Shown piece after piece: positions 1 to 9,069 of a DNA stretch of 64,000 bases. This stretch comes from Mucilaginibacter sabulilitoris (GTDB lineage: Bacteria > Bacteroidota > Bacteroidia > Sphingobacteriales > Sphingobacteriaceae). Every line of letters begins with the position of its first letter. Position 1 is the stretch's first letter. The translations under genes were made by a program, and so were the position numbers. Location: NCBI RefSeq assembly GCF_034262375.1, contig NZ_CP139558.1:2232001-2296000 (forward strand), written 5' to 3'. The notes under the pieces were generated by a model. That model saw only the letters and a list, made by a program, of their open reading frames with translations, made no database searches and was not told where the DNA came from.

Positions 1-246
1 TTTTTTCGCCACAACCTGCAAAATCCACAGGCAGAAAAAATACAGCAGGAGCCATCCGCCGGCTTTCCGACCGGGCTGGGCCAACTGCTGGCAACGGGGA
101 GGGACATAAAGGAGCTTCTGGAGCTGAAAAAAAAGATTGATGAATTACTGGCTAAAGATAGCCTAAGCGCAGAGGACAGCCTGCTGCTGCGCCAGGCCAG
201 ACGTAAACTCCAGAATACCCACCATCAAATCAAAAAAATACCATGA
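1..246 (+). CDS. C-terminal part of a conjugative-transposon gene upstream of traM
   Basis: An open frame runs from the first base to a TGA at 244-246 and encodes about 81 residues; the 5' part lies outside the window. The visible part is charged and predicted helical, with many Lys, Glu and Leu, and has no membrane segment. Its stop overlaps the start of traM (ATGA at 243-246), which implies translational coupling within a tra operon. In Bacteroides conjugative transposons the gene before traM is traL or traK, but I cannot recognise either from this tail, so the identity is left open. Confidence 0.6.
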   Translation, partial: FFRHNLQNPQAEKIQQEPSAGFPTGLGQLLATGRDIKELLELKKKIDELLAKDSLSAEDSLLLRQARRKLQNTHHQIKKIP

Positions 247-1436
247 CGATCAGCTTTAAAAAAAACAAATATATCATCCCGATCATTTCCTTGCCCTTTC
301 TGTGTATCTTTTTTTACGTATATAAAAGCAGCCTGGGTAGGCCTAAAACCGAAGTTCCTGCGGTGGACTCTTTGCAAACTGCGGTTGCCGGCGTTTCTTC
401 CGAGGTCAGCGCCCGGCCATTGAGCGATAAGCTGGATGCCTTGCGCCAAAAGTACGGGCAATCGGATGGCTATACCGCGCTAAACGATATTCAGGAGCAA
501 CCAGTCGTCAGACCAGACCTGGACTCATCTTATAACGATCGGGAAAAAAAGATGCTGGACTCCATCCGGCGAGCCGTAGATTGGAAATACAAAAATGATC
601 CTTTAAAAACCCGGTCTGGACCCGGTGGTTTTCCAAATATTTCGGTGCCGCAAGCTTACCAGCGGCAAGATGAAGCGCTGGCCGTTGCCCTAGCCAGCAT
701 CAACCGGTCGCCTGTTCACGGTGATGGCCCTCCACGAACCCGGCAGGCCACTGATCCGATGCAGCTGTTTCGCCAGCAAATGGCATTGGTGGACAGCATG
801 GGCAAAGCTGCCGACACCCAAGCAAGGGGCGAGCCCGGCAGCCTAAAAGCGACGCACAAAGACCCGCAGATGGCCACTGTTGGCGAAAAACCGCTGCCAG
901 TAGTCAAAGCTTCAGCAGCATCGCCGGTATTCAACACCGTGGTCGCCGCCCAGCAGGAATGTTTGATCACGGCGATCGTTGATCAGGACATCACCGGCTA
1001 TGCGGGCTCCAGGCTAAGAGTGCGCCTGTTGGAGGATATGATGGCCGGGCGGTTCCTGATCAGGCATGGCACTTATCTCTATGCTCAGGTTACCGGGTTT
1101 AGCGGGCAACGGGTCACCCTCTCTATCACCACCATCATGCAAGGCAGCCATATCCTTCCGGTAAAATTAGAGGTGTATGATAATGATGGCTTGCCCGGAT
1201 TATATGTACCGGCGTCCGCTTTTCGCGAATTCACCAAGGAATTAGGCGGGGATGCTGGCAATGTCAACTTGCAGCAACAGGCAGAAAATAACAGTCAATT
1301 GGTGATGAGCGTTGTTCAGAAAATGTTCCAGTCTACGACTACCGCTGTCAATAAGCTGATCCGTCAGAACAAGGCTAAACTGAAATATAATACGCAGGTC
1401 TATCTGGTCGATCCGGCGGATTTGCGGAATGAATAG
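243..1436 (+). CDS. traM: Conjugative transposon protein TraM (VirB10-like)
   Basis: This 397-aa protein has the layout of the Bacteroidetes TraM family: a short cytoplasmic N-terminus, one membrane segment at about residues 9-27, a long low-complexity periplasmic linker rich in Pro, Ala, Gln and Asp (about 30-225), and a conserved C-terminal beta domain (about 235-390) with the hallmark run around QECLITAIVDQD. By analogy with VirB10, TraM would bridge the inner membrane and the outer-membrane core of the mating-pair channel. It overlaps the preceding gene by 4 nt and is followed 30 nt later by traN, in the usual tra gene order. Length and domain order are normal for the family. Confidence 0.92.
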   Translation: MTISFKKNKYIIPIISLPFLCIFFYVYKSSLGRPKTEVPAVDSLQTAVAGVSSEVSARPLSDKLDALRQKYGQSDGYTALNDIQEQPVVRPDLDSSYNDREKKMLDSIRRAVDWKYKNDPLKTRSGPGGFPNISVPQAYQRQDEALAVALASINRSPVHGDGPPRTRQATDPMQLFRQQMALVDSMGKAADTQARGEPGSLKATHKDPQMATVGEKPLPVVKASAASPVFNTVVAAQQECLITAIVDQDITGYAGSRLRVRLLEDMMAGRFLIRHGTYLYAQVTGFSGQRVTLSITTIMQGSHILPVKLEVYDNDGLPGLYVPASAFREFTKELGGDAGNVNLQQQAENNSQLVMSVVQKMFQSTTTAVNKLIRQNKAKLKYNTQVYLVDPADLRNE

Positions 1437-1466
1437 TTTTATTTATAAATCCTTTATCAGCTTCCG

Positions 1467-2309
1467 ATGAAAACAAAGATTTTACTATTGGCGGCACTGC
1501 TTTCAACTGCTGCCAAGCTTTTTGCTCAAAATGCGATGGCTACTTTGGCTGGCAATCTGCCTGAGGTCCGCATCAGCGGCAACATTTCCCTTCATTTTCT
1601 ATCACCAGAGCCTATAGCCTATGTGGATATTTCTGCTGCTGGCATCGCCGGAGATTTGCCGGTTAAAAATATATTGCGCATTAAAATCATGCCGGATTCA
1701 CTGCGCCATTTCTCTAATAATCAGCGTATAGCCGTCGTTACCGTTGTCGGACAAAGCTTTATAGCACAGTACCAACTGCGTCTGGACGCCTTTCCCGGCG
1801 CATCCGATATTTGTACCCAGATCAACATATTGCCCGAACAAATGCGGCCGGTAGATATATCCGGAGTCGGGTTAACCACTTCCCAGCTGAAAGCAAAGGC
1901 GCTAGCCATGATTGCCGATCACCACTACAACGTCATCCGAAAGGCAAAAGCTTACGGGATTCAAGCAAAATTAATCCATATCGGCACCGTAGGGGACTTT
2001 GTATTTCTAGACCTACGCTTTGACAATGCAACTCATCTCGCTTACAACATGGATGAGCTCCGTTTTAAAATCGAGGATAAAAAGATTGGAAAAGCAACCA
2101 ATGCCCAGTCCATCGAACTTCCACCGCTGTGGCAACTTTATCCCTCGGCTGATTTTAAAAAAAATTACAGGAACGTCTATGTCCTGAAAAAAGCAATTTT
2201 TCCCGAAAACAAGGTGCTGAATATAGCGCTGACCGAAAAGCAGATTTCCGGTAGGGAAATTACGCTGCCGGTCAAATATGGCGATATCCTGAAAGCCGAT
2301 ACCTTCTAG
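1467..2309 (+). CDS. traN: Conjugative transposon protein TraN (VirB9-like, DUF4138)
   Basis: This 280-aa protein starts with a signal peptide ending near AKLFAQ (residue 21), then shows the beta-rich body of the Bacteroidetes TraN family, with the early pattern in which Pro-Ile-Ala-Tyr-Val-Asp precedes an ILRIKI strand. TraN is the partner of TraM in the outer part of the conjugation channel. It lies directly after traM and before the coupling protein, as expected for a conjugative element. No traO-like gene follows, so the module is either rearranged or ordered differently from the CTnDOT type. Confidence 0.88.
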   Translation: MKTKILLLAALLSTAAKLFAQNAMATLAGNLPEVRISGNISLHFLSPEPIAYVDISAAGIAGDLPVKNILRIKIMPDSLRHFSNNQRIAVVTVVGQSFIAQYQLRLDAFPGASDICTQINILPEQMRPVDISGVGLTTSQLKAKALAMIADHHYNVIRKAKAYGIQAKLIHIGTVGDFVFLDLRFDNATHLAYNMDELRFKIEDKKIGKATNAQSIELPPLWQLYPSADFKKNYRNVYVLKKAIFPENKVLNIALTEKQISGREITLPVKYGDILKADTF

Positions 2310-2443
2310 CTGGTTGCTGAGCGGCAAAAGAATAAAAACGCGTAAAACGAAACTTATGGCTGGTAGCATTGTCAACTGCGGCGGTGTCCATGCTCAACCG
2401 GAAAACGACAAGAAGACCATTTTTACAATTAAAAAAAGTTTTT

Positions 2444-4444
2444 ATGGAGGAATCGAAGCAACAGCAGGCGCTGTACCGTCTTTTGCAATTTGTAATTTAC
2501 CTGACCCTGGCGCTGGATATCTTTTTATTTGTGTACGCCCATAAAAAGCACATTTTGGAAGTGGCTGCGCACTATAGGCTCGCTTTTTTTTTGCAGCGTA
2601 TAAAACACATGTTTGTTTTCAAAAGCGCCCTGAACAGTAAATTGCTTATACTGCTGCTCATCTGTCTGATTGCAGTCGGTACCCTTAGCCGGAAAGACAA
2701 AGACATTAAACCCCGCCAGGCAATTATTTATCCACTTTCGTCCGGACTGTTCCTTTTTTTTGGCAGTTTATGGTTTTGCGGCAAAAACGGAGAGCTGGTT
2801 TTACCGCTGACGAGCTGGTATGATATAGGTTACAGCTGCTCTGCTTTGAGCGGCGCAATTCTCATTCATTTGGCTATGGACAATATATCCAAAATCATCA
2901 GCTCCGCTGTGGGCAAAGATAAATGGAACCTGGAGCAAGAGTCATTTATGCAGTCTAAGCGAGTGCGTCTTAGCCCGGCATCGGTTAATATACCCATGTT
3001 GTTTTATTATCGCCATAAGATACATCAGGGATGGATTAACCTGGATAACATTTTCAGGGGAACGTTGCTGATCGGTACCCCCGGCGCAGGAAAGTCTTTC
3101 GGCGTTGTCGCGCCATTTATCCGGCAGCTGATGGCTAAGGAGTTTACACTTTGCGTGTACGATTTTAAGTATCCGGACCTCGCGCGGATCACCTATTATC
3201 ACTACCTGCTGGCCCGGAAACAACATCCAGGAAAACATCCGGCGTTTCATGTCATCAACCTCAACGAAGTAGAAAGAAGCCGGCGAATTAACCCTTTGCG
3301 CCGGGACTTTATCCAAACCCTTGCCGAGGCGCTGGAAACTGCGGAGGGTTTAGTGGAGGCGCTCAAGAAAGGCGACAAATCCGGCGGCGGCAGTGATCAG
3401 TTTTTCACCCAATCGGCGATCAACTTTCTGGCCGCCTGCATTTACTTTTTCAGTAGGTACGCGGACGGTAAATATTCCACGCTGCCGCATGTGTTGGCAT
3501 TTTTAAATTGCTCGTACGAAGAGATCTTTAATGCCTTGTTTTCCGAACCGGAATTAGGTTCGCTGCTTTCTCCCTTTACCAACGCTTATAAGGCCAAGGC
3601 CTTTAATCAACTAGAGGGCCAGATTGGCACGCTGAAAATATTTATCAGCCGGATGGCTACCAAAGAAACCTTTTGGGTTTTCTCGGGAGATGACTTCAAC
3701 CTGAAAATCAGCGATCCGCAACAGCCGGGCATATTGGTGCTGGCTAACGATCCGGGCACCCAGAACATCAATTCGGCATGCTATTCTCTGGTGATTAACC
3801 GGTTGTGCCGGCTAATCAATTCCAGAGGTAATCTGCCTTGCGGACTGATCATCGATGAGCTGCCCACGCTCTTTATACACCGGATCGAAAACCTGATCGC
3901 AACAGCGCGCAGCAACAAAGTGGCTGTGCTCATAGGATTACAGGAGCTGCCGCAGTTTCACCAGCAATACGGAAAGGAAACGGCAACCACCATTGCTGCG
4001 GTTGTAGGCAATATACTGTCAGGCGCGGTACGAAACAAGGAAACACTGGAATGGTTAGAGCGCTTATTTGGTAAGGTAAAACAAACAGGAGAAAGCCTGA
4101 GTATTGACCGCACAAAAACATCGGTGTCTATCAGTGAAAAAATGGAGCCCTTGATTCCGGCGGGGAAAATTGCGGCCCTGAAAGCGGGAGAATTGGTAGG
4201 GTTGATAGCAGGCGGACGCTCATCGTCTTACAATGGTAAATTTGAATCATCTGCAGTCAACTGTAGGGTCAACCTGGATTTGAAAGCCATTGCACAGGAG
4301 GAGCGGCAGTATCAGCCAACACCCGTCTTTTATAACTTTCTGGGGAAAAAGGAGCAGGTCCTGCAGCGTAATTTTCAACGCATCAACCAAGAGGTTGAAA
4401 GCATCATTGCCACTTTTGCACCGGCTAAAGCAACAATGTATTGA
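2444..4444 (+). CDS. mobC: Type IV coupling protein, TraG/MobC family with N-terminal YWFCY-type membrane domain
   Basis: This ATPase would dock the relaxase-DNA complex to the conjugation channel at the inner membrane. I place the start at the ATG at 2444 (666 aa), because the region just after it matches the usual N-terminus of hydrophobic helices; the open frame extends 25 codons upstream to 2369 without support. Several membrane segments occupy about residues 10-150. The Walker A motif GTPGAGKS is at about 211-218 and the Walker B-like LIIDE at about 468-472. In Bacteroides elements this protein is called MobC or TraG. It follows traN, and its size and motifs are intact. Confidence 0.9.
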   Translation: MEESKQQQALYRLLQFVIYLTLALDIFLFVYAHKKHILEVAAHYRLAFFLQRIKHMFVFKSALNSKLLILLLICLIAVGTLSRKDKDIKPRQAIIYPLSSGLFLFFGSLWFCGKNGELVLPLTSWYDIGYSCSALSGAILIHLAMDNISKIISSAVGKDKWNLEQESFMQSKRVRLSPASVNIPMLFYYRHKIHQGWINLDNIFRGTLLIGTPGAGKSFGVVAPFIRQLMAKEFTLCVYDFKYPDLARITYYHYLLARKQHPGKHPAFHVINLNEVERSRRINPLRRDFIQTLAEALETAEGLVEALKKGDKSGGGSDQFFTQSAINFLAACIYFFSRYADGKYSTLPHVLAFLNCSYEEIFNALFSEPELGSLLSPFTNAYKAKAFNQLEGQIGTLKIFISRMATKETFWVFSGDDFNLKISDPQQPGILVLANDPGTQNINSACYSLVINRLCRLINSRGNLPCGLIIDELPTLFIHRIENLIATARSNKVAVLIGLQELPQFHQQYGKETATTIAAVVGNILSGAVRNKETLEWLERLFGKVKQTGESLSIDRTKTSVSISEKMEPLIPAGKIAALKAGELVGLIAGGRSSSYNGKFESSAVNCRVNLDLKAIAQEERQYQPTPVFYNFLGKKEQVLQRNFQRINQEVESIIATFAPAKATMY

Positions 4445-4471
4445 TCTTGGGAGCCCAATAAACATTAAACC

Positions 4472-4921
4472 ATGAAGAACATGATGGACAACTTGCAACA
4501 CAAACCGGTCATCGTTAATCCTGACCTGAAGGCTGACCCCTTGCATATGCAGGGAAAGATTGGCCACATCGCCTCGGTCAATCTGCAGAGAGATGATTTT
4601 TTTGTAGATTTTGACACCGGTTTAACCGGCCTTTATAGCTCCAGCGCGCTGCTGGTATTACGGTCCCATGGCCAGATCTATCAACAAGCAATGAACCGCG
4701 GGCAGCGGCTGGAGAAAGATGAGTTCAAGGATTTGCTGCGTGTCAGTTTGCTCTTGCAGTCTGGCGGGCATCCCCATGATGCATTCAATGCCTTAAAACT
4801 TATTCTTTTTAGTCCAAAGTTATTACAGCTAGCGACGCAAACCCTGCAGGACCAGCTTCATTTAGTTCCCTCAGCGGATAGAAAACGGAATACTGATAGG
4901 GTTTCCGGTTTCGACAGATAA
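4472..4921 (+). CDS. Small hypothetical protein of the conjugative module
   Basis: This 149-aa protein has no signal peptide and no membrane segment. Residues about 28-65 form a compact beta-rich stretch (KIGHIASVNLQRDDFFVDFD region, then GLYSSSALLVL), followed by a helical tail. It sits 27 nt after the coupling protein in the same orientation, so it is probably cotranscribed with the transfer genes. I recall similar small proteins accompanying Bacteroidetes conjugative elements but know no function. A second ATG at residue 5 could be the true start. Confidence 0.6.
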   Translation: MKNMMDNLQHKPVIVNPDLKADPLHMQGKIGHIASVNLQRDDFFVDFDTGLTGLYSSSALLVLRSHGQIYQQAMNRGQRLEKDEFKDLLRVSLLLQSGGHPHDAFNALKLILFSPKLLQLATQTLQDQLHLVPSADRKRNTDRVSGFDR

Positions 4922-5032
4922 ACAGTTTGAGCCACCGGCAATGATCTTTAGTACCATACAAACCATTCTTTTCTGTCTTCTGTGGGGACCGTTGTCTGCT
5001 GTTCCCTATCGTTTCATTAAAATCCAACAATC

Positions 5033-5194
5033 ATGAGAAATATCGACCCGCTGCAATCCCTGCAGCAAAAATTGACTTTGGTATCTGCGGGACATCAAGT
5101 TATGCTTACGCCCGATGAAGCAATGCTTTATGGCGTAAGCGAAGCAGATCAATTAACCGAACAAAGTATACAGGAGACGGAGGATGGCGAATGA
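5033..5194 (+). CDS. 53-aa small protein translationally coupled to the ArdC-like gene
   Basis: An ATG at 5033 opens a 53-codon frame ending at the TGA at 5192-5194. It overlaps the start of the downstream antirestriction gene by 11 nt, and the purine-rich ribosome-binding stretch of that gene (around 5172-5183) lies inside it. The peptide is acidic at its C-terminus and contains Gln/Leu-rich helical segments, with no membrane segment. The tight overlap and the consistent codon composition argue that it is real and couples translation to its neighbour. I do not recognise a family. Confidence 0.55.
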   Translation: MRNIDPLQSLQQKLTLVSAGHQVMLTPDEAMLYGVSEADQLTEQSIQETEDGE

Positions 5195-6401
5195 TAAAAC
5201 AAAACCGCTGCATGTTCAGGTCGCAGAAAAGCTCATCGAACAATTAAAAGCAGGGACAGCGCCTTGGCAGCAGCCCTGGAACACCGACCGCAGGCCTGCA
5301 TTTGAATTGCCTTATAACGCCGTAACCGGCAACCGGTATCGAGGTATCAATTCCATTTCGCTGTTGCTTGGCGGACATCAGGATCCGCGCTGGGCTACTT
5401 TTAATCAGGCATCAGCACAGGGCTGGCAAGTCAGAAAAGGCGAAAAGGGCAGCATGATCCAATTTATCAAGCTCAACGATTGGATAACAAAAAGGGATGA
5501 ACATGGTAAACAAGTATTGGGCGAGGAAGGAACGCCCACAAAAATGGCCATTCATCTTTCCCGGCCCATTGTCACCAGCGCCTGGGTTTTTAATGCGCAG
5601 CAGATCGATGGCATTCCACCATTACAACAGCAGGATAACAGGCAAACCGGCTGGGAGCCGGCCGAAAGGACTGAAAAGCTTGTCAGCCATACAGGAGCTT
5701 CTATCGGTCACCGGCAAGGCGATCAGGCATTTTATGACCCCGTTGATGATCAGATCACGATGCCTTTTAAGCAACAGTTCGATAGCGCGGATAAATATTA
5801 CGCTACGCTGTTGCATGAACTCGGGCATTGGACCGGACACGGCAGCCGCCTGGACCGCAGCATGCTTCATAAATTCGGCAGCCAGGCTTATGCTCGGGAA
5901 GAACTCCGGGCAGAAATAGCGTCCATGCTGATTGGGCAGGAATTACAAATAGGACATGATCCCGCTCAGCATATCGCCTACGTGGATGACTGGATCAAAA
6001 TTTTAAGCAACTCACCCTTCGAGATCCATTTGGCAGCAGCTGATGCGGAAAAGATCTTTAATTATCTGTTGTCCTTTGAACAAAAAAGAAAACTGGAGGT
6101 GTCCGGCGCTCAACAGGATAACTTATCCCTTAGGCGGCCTGCCGGGTCTGACAAATATTTATTCGTAAATGAAGAAATTACTTATCAGGATTCTATTTAT
6201 AAAGTTGAAGGCCATTTAAAGCAAGGTCGTTTGCGTATGAGGAACCTGACTACTGGAAATAGTTTTGTACTGTCCAGATCAGACCTGTTGTACGATTCAT
6301 TGGTAAAGGTCAAGCAGGGCATGGGAGCCGCCACGCAACAGGCCGGTCCCCTGATGGAGCAAAAGGACCTGCCGGGTGAATCATATCGGTTAAACAGATA
6401 A
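5184..6401 (+). CDS. ArdC-like antirestriction protein (ssDNA-binding ArdC N-terminal plus zincin metallopeptidase domain)
   Basis: The first 130 or so residues match the ArdC N-terminal domain (start with a VAEKLIEQLKAGTAPWQQPW pattern, then an NRYRGINSISL segment). The second domain, about residues 160-290, is a zincin-type metallopeptidase with the zinc motif HELGH at 211-215 and a downstream Glu-rich helix. An extra C-terminal beta segment (about 318-375) follows. ArdC proteins protect incoming DNA from host restriction after conjugation, which fits the position right after the transfer genes. The start at 5184 has a strong purine-rich site upstream and overlaps the 53-aa gene. Family assignment is firm; the protective role here is inferred. 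Confidence 0.88.
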   Translation: MANDKTKPLHVQVAEKLIEQLKAGTAPWQQPWNTDRRPAFELPYNAVTGNRYRGINSISLLLGGHQDPRWATFNQASAQGWQVRKGEKGSMIQFIKLNDWITKRDEHGKQVLGEEGTPTKMAIHLSRPIVTSAWVFNAQQIDGIPPLQQQDNRQTGWEPAERTEKLVSHTGASIGHRQGDQAFYDPVDDQITMPFKQQFDSADKYYATLLHELGHWTGHGSRLDRSMLHKFGSQAYAREELRAEIASMLIGQELQIGHDPAQHIAYVDDWIKILSNSPFEIHLAAADAEKIFNYLLSFEQKRKLEVSGAQQDNLSLRRPAGSDKYLFVNEEITYQDSIYKVEGHLKQGRLRMRNLTTGNSFVLSRSDLLYDSLVKVKQGMGAATQQAGPLMEQKDLPGESYRLNR

Positions 6402-6473
6402 AGGTCAATTGCTCTTCACTACCGGATTAGCGTAAAGGAAAGGACTGTACCTTGCCGATCCGAAAAAGCGGGT

Positions 6474-7223
6474 TTGGTTGTTAGCGAAAAGATCGAGATA
6501 GTCAGGCAGATTAAAACGCGGCTCAATAGAATAAGAACACCAACTGATCCCAGCAGCAATATTGATCAACATCGTAAAGGCAGAAACGTTATGTCCCTTT
6601 TTTCAGCGATCAACACACTGGAATTGAACTCCCGGGTGTTATCTTTTTTTTACCCCTATTTGCAGGATTTGCGGGTAAATGTTAGCCATCTGCCCGGCCA
6701 GGAAAATCAGCCGCGGCAACCGCAGGTACCAGCTGTAAGGCCCCTTTGGACGGCTGGCAGTGGATATCCGATCATGATCAGTGATTTATATCTTTTTGAT
6801 TCTCCGTTGCAGGCAGTTTGTTTTGCGCAATGCATCATCAATTGCCTGGCCCAACCGGACCAGGTCATTTTGGCCGCTTTGGGTCCTTGTCCGCAACAAG
6901 CTCAGCTGCAACAGCTTACAGTCCGGTATCCTAACGCAAGAATTCATACCATATTTCCCCGGGATGTTATCGGTGCGATCGCTGATTGCCAGATCGCCCT
7001 TTGGTCGGCTGGGATGGATGGCAGGTTTAGCTTCCGGTGCGGTAGCGTAACTTTTAACTCAGCGCAGAGGAGTGATGCATTTTACGAACACGGTTTTTCC
7101 CTTTCCAAATTTAAAGTAAGGCTGAGACTTAATACCGCTGTCTGTGCGCATAAGCCTAAAGGTAACTTTCACTCTTTTTTACAGCTGTTTCAAGTTCGTC
7201 AACAACAGCAATTTGGACACTAA
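6474..7223 (+). CDS. Unidentified protein of the conjugative element, possibly Toprim-like fold
   Basis: The open frame gives 249 aa, but the first 39 residues look unlike protein core, and the ATG at 6591, preceded by an AAAGG stretch, is a plausible start (210 aa). The middle contains a LYLFDSPLQAV segment followed by an alternating strand/helix pattern. This recalls the 'ESPIDALS'-type turn of Toprim-like domains in DUF3991-style mobile-element proteins, but the match is weak. It follows the ArdC-like gene by 72 nt in the same orientation. No membrane segment is visible. I cannot name its function. Confidence 0.5.
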   Translation: MVVSEKIEIVRQIKTRLNRIRTPTDPSSNIDQHRKGRNVMSLFSAINTLELNSRVLSFFYPYLQDLRVNVSHLPGQENQPRQPQVPAVRPLWTAGSGYPIMISDLYLFDSPLQAVCFAQCIINCLAQPDQVILAALGPCPQQAQLQQLTVRYPNARIHTIFPRDVIGAIADCQIALWSAGMDGRFSFRCGSVTFNSAQRSDAFYEHGFSLSKFKVRLRLNTAVCAHKPKGNFHSFLQLFQVRQQQQFGH

Positions 7224-8133
7224 CAAGGATGAGTAAGTCGACTATGGTTATGCATAATCTGAGTTAATAGCGCTATGAATTATCATTGACCACCTAAAGA
7301 TGACCCTGGGTTTGAACTGCCGCTGACCTGATCAGGCAAGGCATCGTATTGTTTACATCGAAACAGTTGTCAAAAGGAGCGCTAACGAAAGTGAATTTTA
7401 TAACGGTTATCAGCAAATGCTCATTTGCGTTTACTACTTTTTTTAGGCAGTTTCTAGCAAAAAGGCATATCAAATCCAATCCTGTTTTCCGACCAAAAGG
7501 GTACGTTGAGGGTAACAAGCGCTTTTCATATTTTGTCACCCCGAAAGCATTTGCCATTTATTATCAACTATTTGTAGGGGATTTTCAATTATTGAAGCTT
7601 ACATTACTAGTCTCCAGTAATAGCTGTTATTACATTAATTCAGTTTTATTATTAGCTTATACGCCAGAGAGCTCAATGGTTAAACCAACCGCTTGAATGA
7701 AATTGAATTTCAATCATAATCTAAGGCTCATCATATTTCTACATGTACGGTGGTTGAATATCATAATAACATGGTACGGAGATTAGCCATGTTTAAGGTA
7801 ATTGAATAGATATCGTTTATCCAAAGTGCATTTGGTTAAGCAAGTATTAAGCACAAGGGTCGGATTTCTGAAGCCACGTACATCGGCCTTAACCGGAACG
7901 ATATCAATCGATCCAGGAACAAATAATTACTATATATGAAAAATATATCAGCAGGAGACACAAAACATCGTTCGGGACTTTCGATAAAGCGAAGTCGGAA
8001 ATGGTCGGCCGAAAGATCAGGGAAAGTGAAAAGTAGATTACGATGTCTCATTGCCTAATGTTTTAGGTATATTATAAATACGATGACGTAAATTGTAGTG
8101 ATGATGAGGTAAATTATAAGTAATTCTGAAGTA
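7224..8133. other. Gene-poor stretch at the edge of the mobile element
   Basis: No convincing gene is visible in about 900 bp. Open frames on both strands (7349-7696 plus, 7294-7557 minus, 7836-8051 minus) overlap each other and lack recognisable domains. A short basic frame on the plus strand at about 7936-8058 overlaps another open frame and looks like decayed coding sequence. Together with the recombinase remnant further right, I read this as scar sequence between the conjugative element and the chromosome. Confidence 0.5.
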
Positions 8134-8505
8134 ATGAAAAATGATTTGGGCACAAACTCCTTGTCAAAAGATTTGTTGTTTGAAAAGTACCCAAATTCAA
8201 TATGTAACACTAAACATGACAAAAACATGAGAATGAAAAGTATTGATAAGAACATGGAGAAAGCTAAGGCTATAGGTGCCTACGCAGTGGGCGCTAGGGC
8301 AATAGGCGCGGGTGTAACGGGAGCTCTAGCCTTGGGATGCATTGCGATCGGGTCAATCGCTATTGGTGCGTTTTATTTAGGTCGTTTATCCGTTAAAAAG
8401 GCCTCGTTTCACGATATGCGTATTGATAAGCTAACTATAGAGGACCTGGAAATTATAAACACTAAGATCAATGTTGAAGGGGGCACCAATGGAGCAGAAA
8501 GCTAA
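8134..8505 (+). CDS. Small membrane-type protein with pentapeptide (A-x-A-I-G) repeats
   Basis: The frame encodes up to 123 aa; the start is uncertain, and ATGs at 8227, 8233 and 8254 are alternatives. Residues 44-88 are nine consecutive pentads of the type A-K-A-I-G, A-Y-A-V-G, A-R-A-I-G and so on, ending in R-L-S-V-K. They are followed by a second alternating stretch (RIDKLTIEDLEI). The pattern resembles small glycine/alanine-pentad proteins found in several phyla with no known function, which may form a coiled beta-structure or a membrane hairpin. It stands alone next to the recombinase remnant. An opposite-strand frame at 8055-8255 overlaps only the doubtful N-terminus. Confidence 0.6.
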   Translation: MKNDLGTNSLSKDLLFEKYPNSICNTKHDKNMRMKSIDKNMEKAKAIGAYAVGARAIGAGVTGALALGCIAIGSIAIGAFYLGRLSVKKASFHDMRIDKLTIEDLEIINTKINVEGGTNGAES

Positions 8506-8554
8506 AGGGCCAGAGAAAAACGTTGAAAATGAAATCTGCCTGTGCTTTTAACGC

Positions 8555-8690
8555 CTACGTAAGCTTTTTCAAGAGCTGCCTATTTAGATTAGCATCAGCT
8601 TTGGCATATATTTCAGTAGTTTGTACAGATACGTGTCCGAGGAATGTCCCTTATGTAAACCAGGTTTATTCCAGCCTGAAAACCCGCGCT
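8555..8690 (-). pseudogene. Frameshifted C-terminal remnant of a tyrosine recombinase (integrase)
   Basis: Read on the minus strand, 8690-8555 encodes the end of a phage-type integrase in two frames: QAGINLVYIRD in one frame, then FLGHVSVQTTEIYAKAD in the next, up to a TAG at 8555-8557. These are the conserved C-terminal box with the LGHxSxxTT motif and the catalytic tyrosine (codon at 8606-8608). The frame change lies between RD and LGH, around 8640, and an in-frame stop would result. Upstream sequence has lost similarity. The fragment is what an excised or decayed integrative element would leave behind. Family recognition is strong despite the short length. Confidence 0.75.
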
Positions 8691-8806
8691 ATAAATCTTA
8701 TTTAAAAACACCTTTAATAAACATCAATAATGACTTTTTTCCAACTCTATAGAAAGTCATATCTATTAATCAATTATTTACCTTAACCCTTCGGACATTC
8801 CACAAA

Positions 8807-8971
8807 GTGCGAAGAATAAAGATCAAAAAAGTGATCGATTCGGATTGCCGTCATCTCGCAAAACAACTGTACTCTGAGTATCTTACGGACATGTATGCGC
8901 CTGATGAACTGCAAGAACAGTTAAGGAGCCTTTTCAGGCAAAAGGATAATTTACCAAAGTACGCAAACTAA
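8807..8971 (+). CDS. Possible 54-aa small ORF (GTG start), unrecognised
   Basis: A GTG at 8807 opens a 54-codon frame ending with TAA at 8969-8971. The peptide is charged and predicted helical, with Leu, Gln, Tyr and Arg spaced as in a real protein (CRHLAKQLYSEYLTDMY segment). It may be an intact small gene or the tail of a decayed longer one, because the frame remains open only briefly upstream. It lies between the recombinase remnant and the porP gene. No family is recognised. Confidence 0.25.
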   Translation: MRRIKIKKVIDSDCRHLAKQLYSEYLTDMYAPDELQEQLRSLFRQKDNLPKYAN

Positions 8972-9069
8972 AAGCCGGATCAAGGCTGAATTGTTCTACT
9001 ATGGTATTAAAATCCCTTTGCAATAAGATGCGCCAAGGTGGACATGGGACCATTTCAGGAATAGGGCTA

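Noticed and set aside
2314..2544. 76-aa frame ahead of the coupling-protein gene
   Set aside because: It overlaps the start of the real gene in another frame and encodes no recognisable peptide.
7294..7696. Overlapping frames of 87 aa (minus) and 115 aa (plus)
   Set aside because: They lie on opposite strands of the same DNA, lack recognisable domains and have no ribosome-binding site, so they look like chance frames in decayed sequence.
8523..8705. 60-aa plus-strand frame
   Set aside because: The minus strand here clearly encodes the recombinase remnant, so this frame is its shadow.
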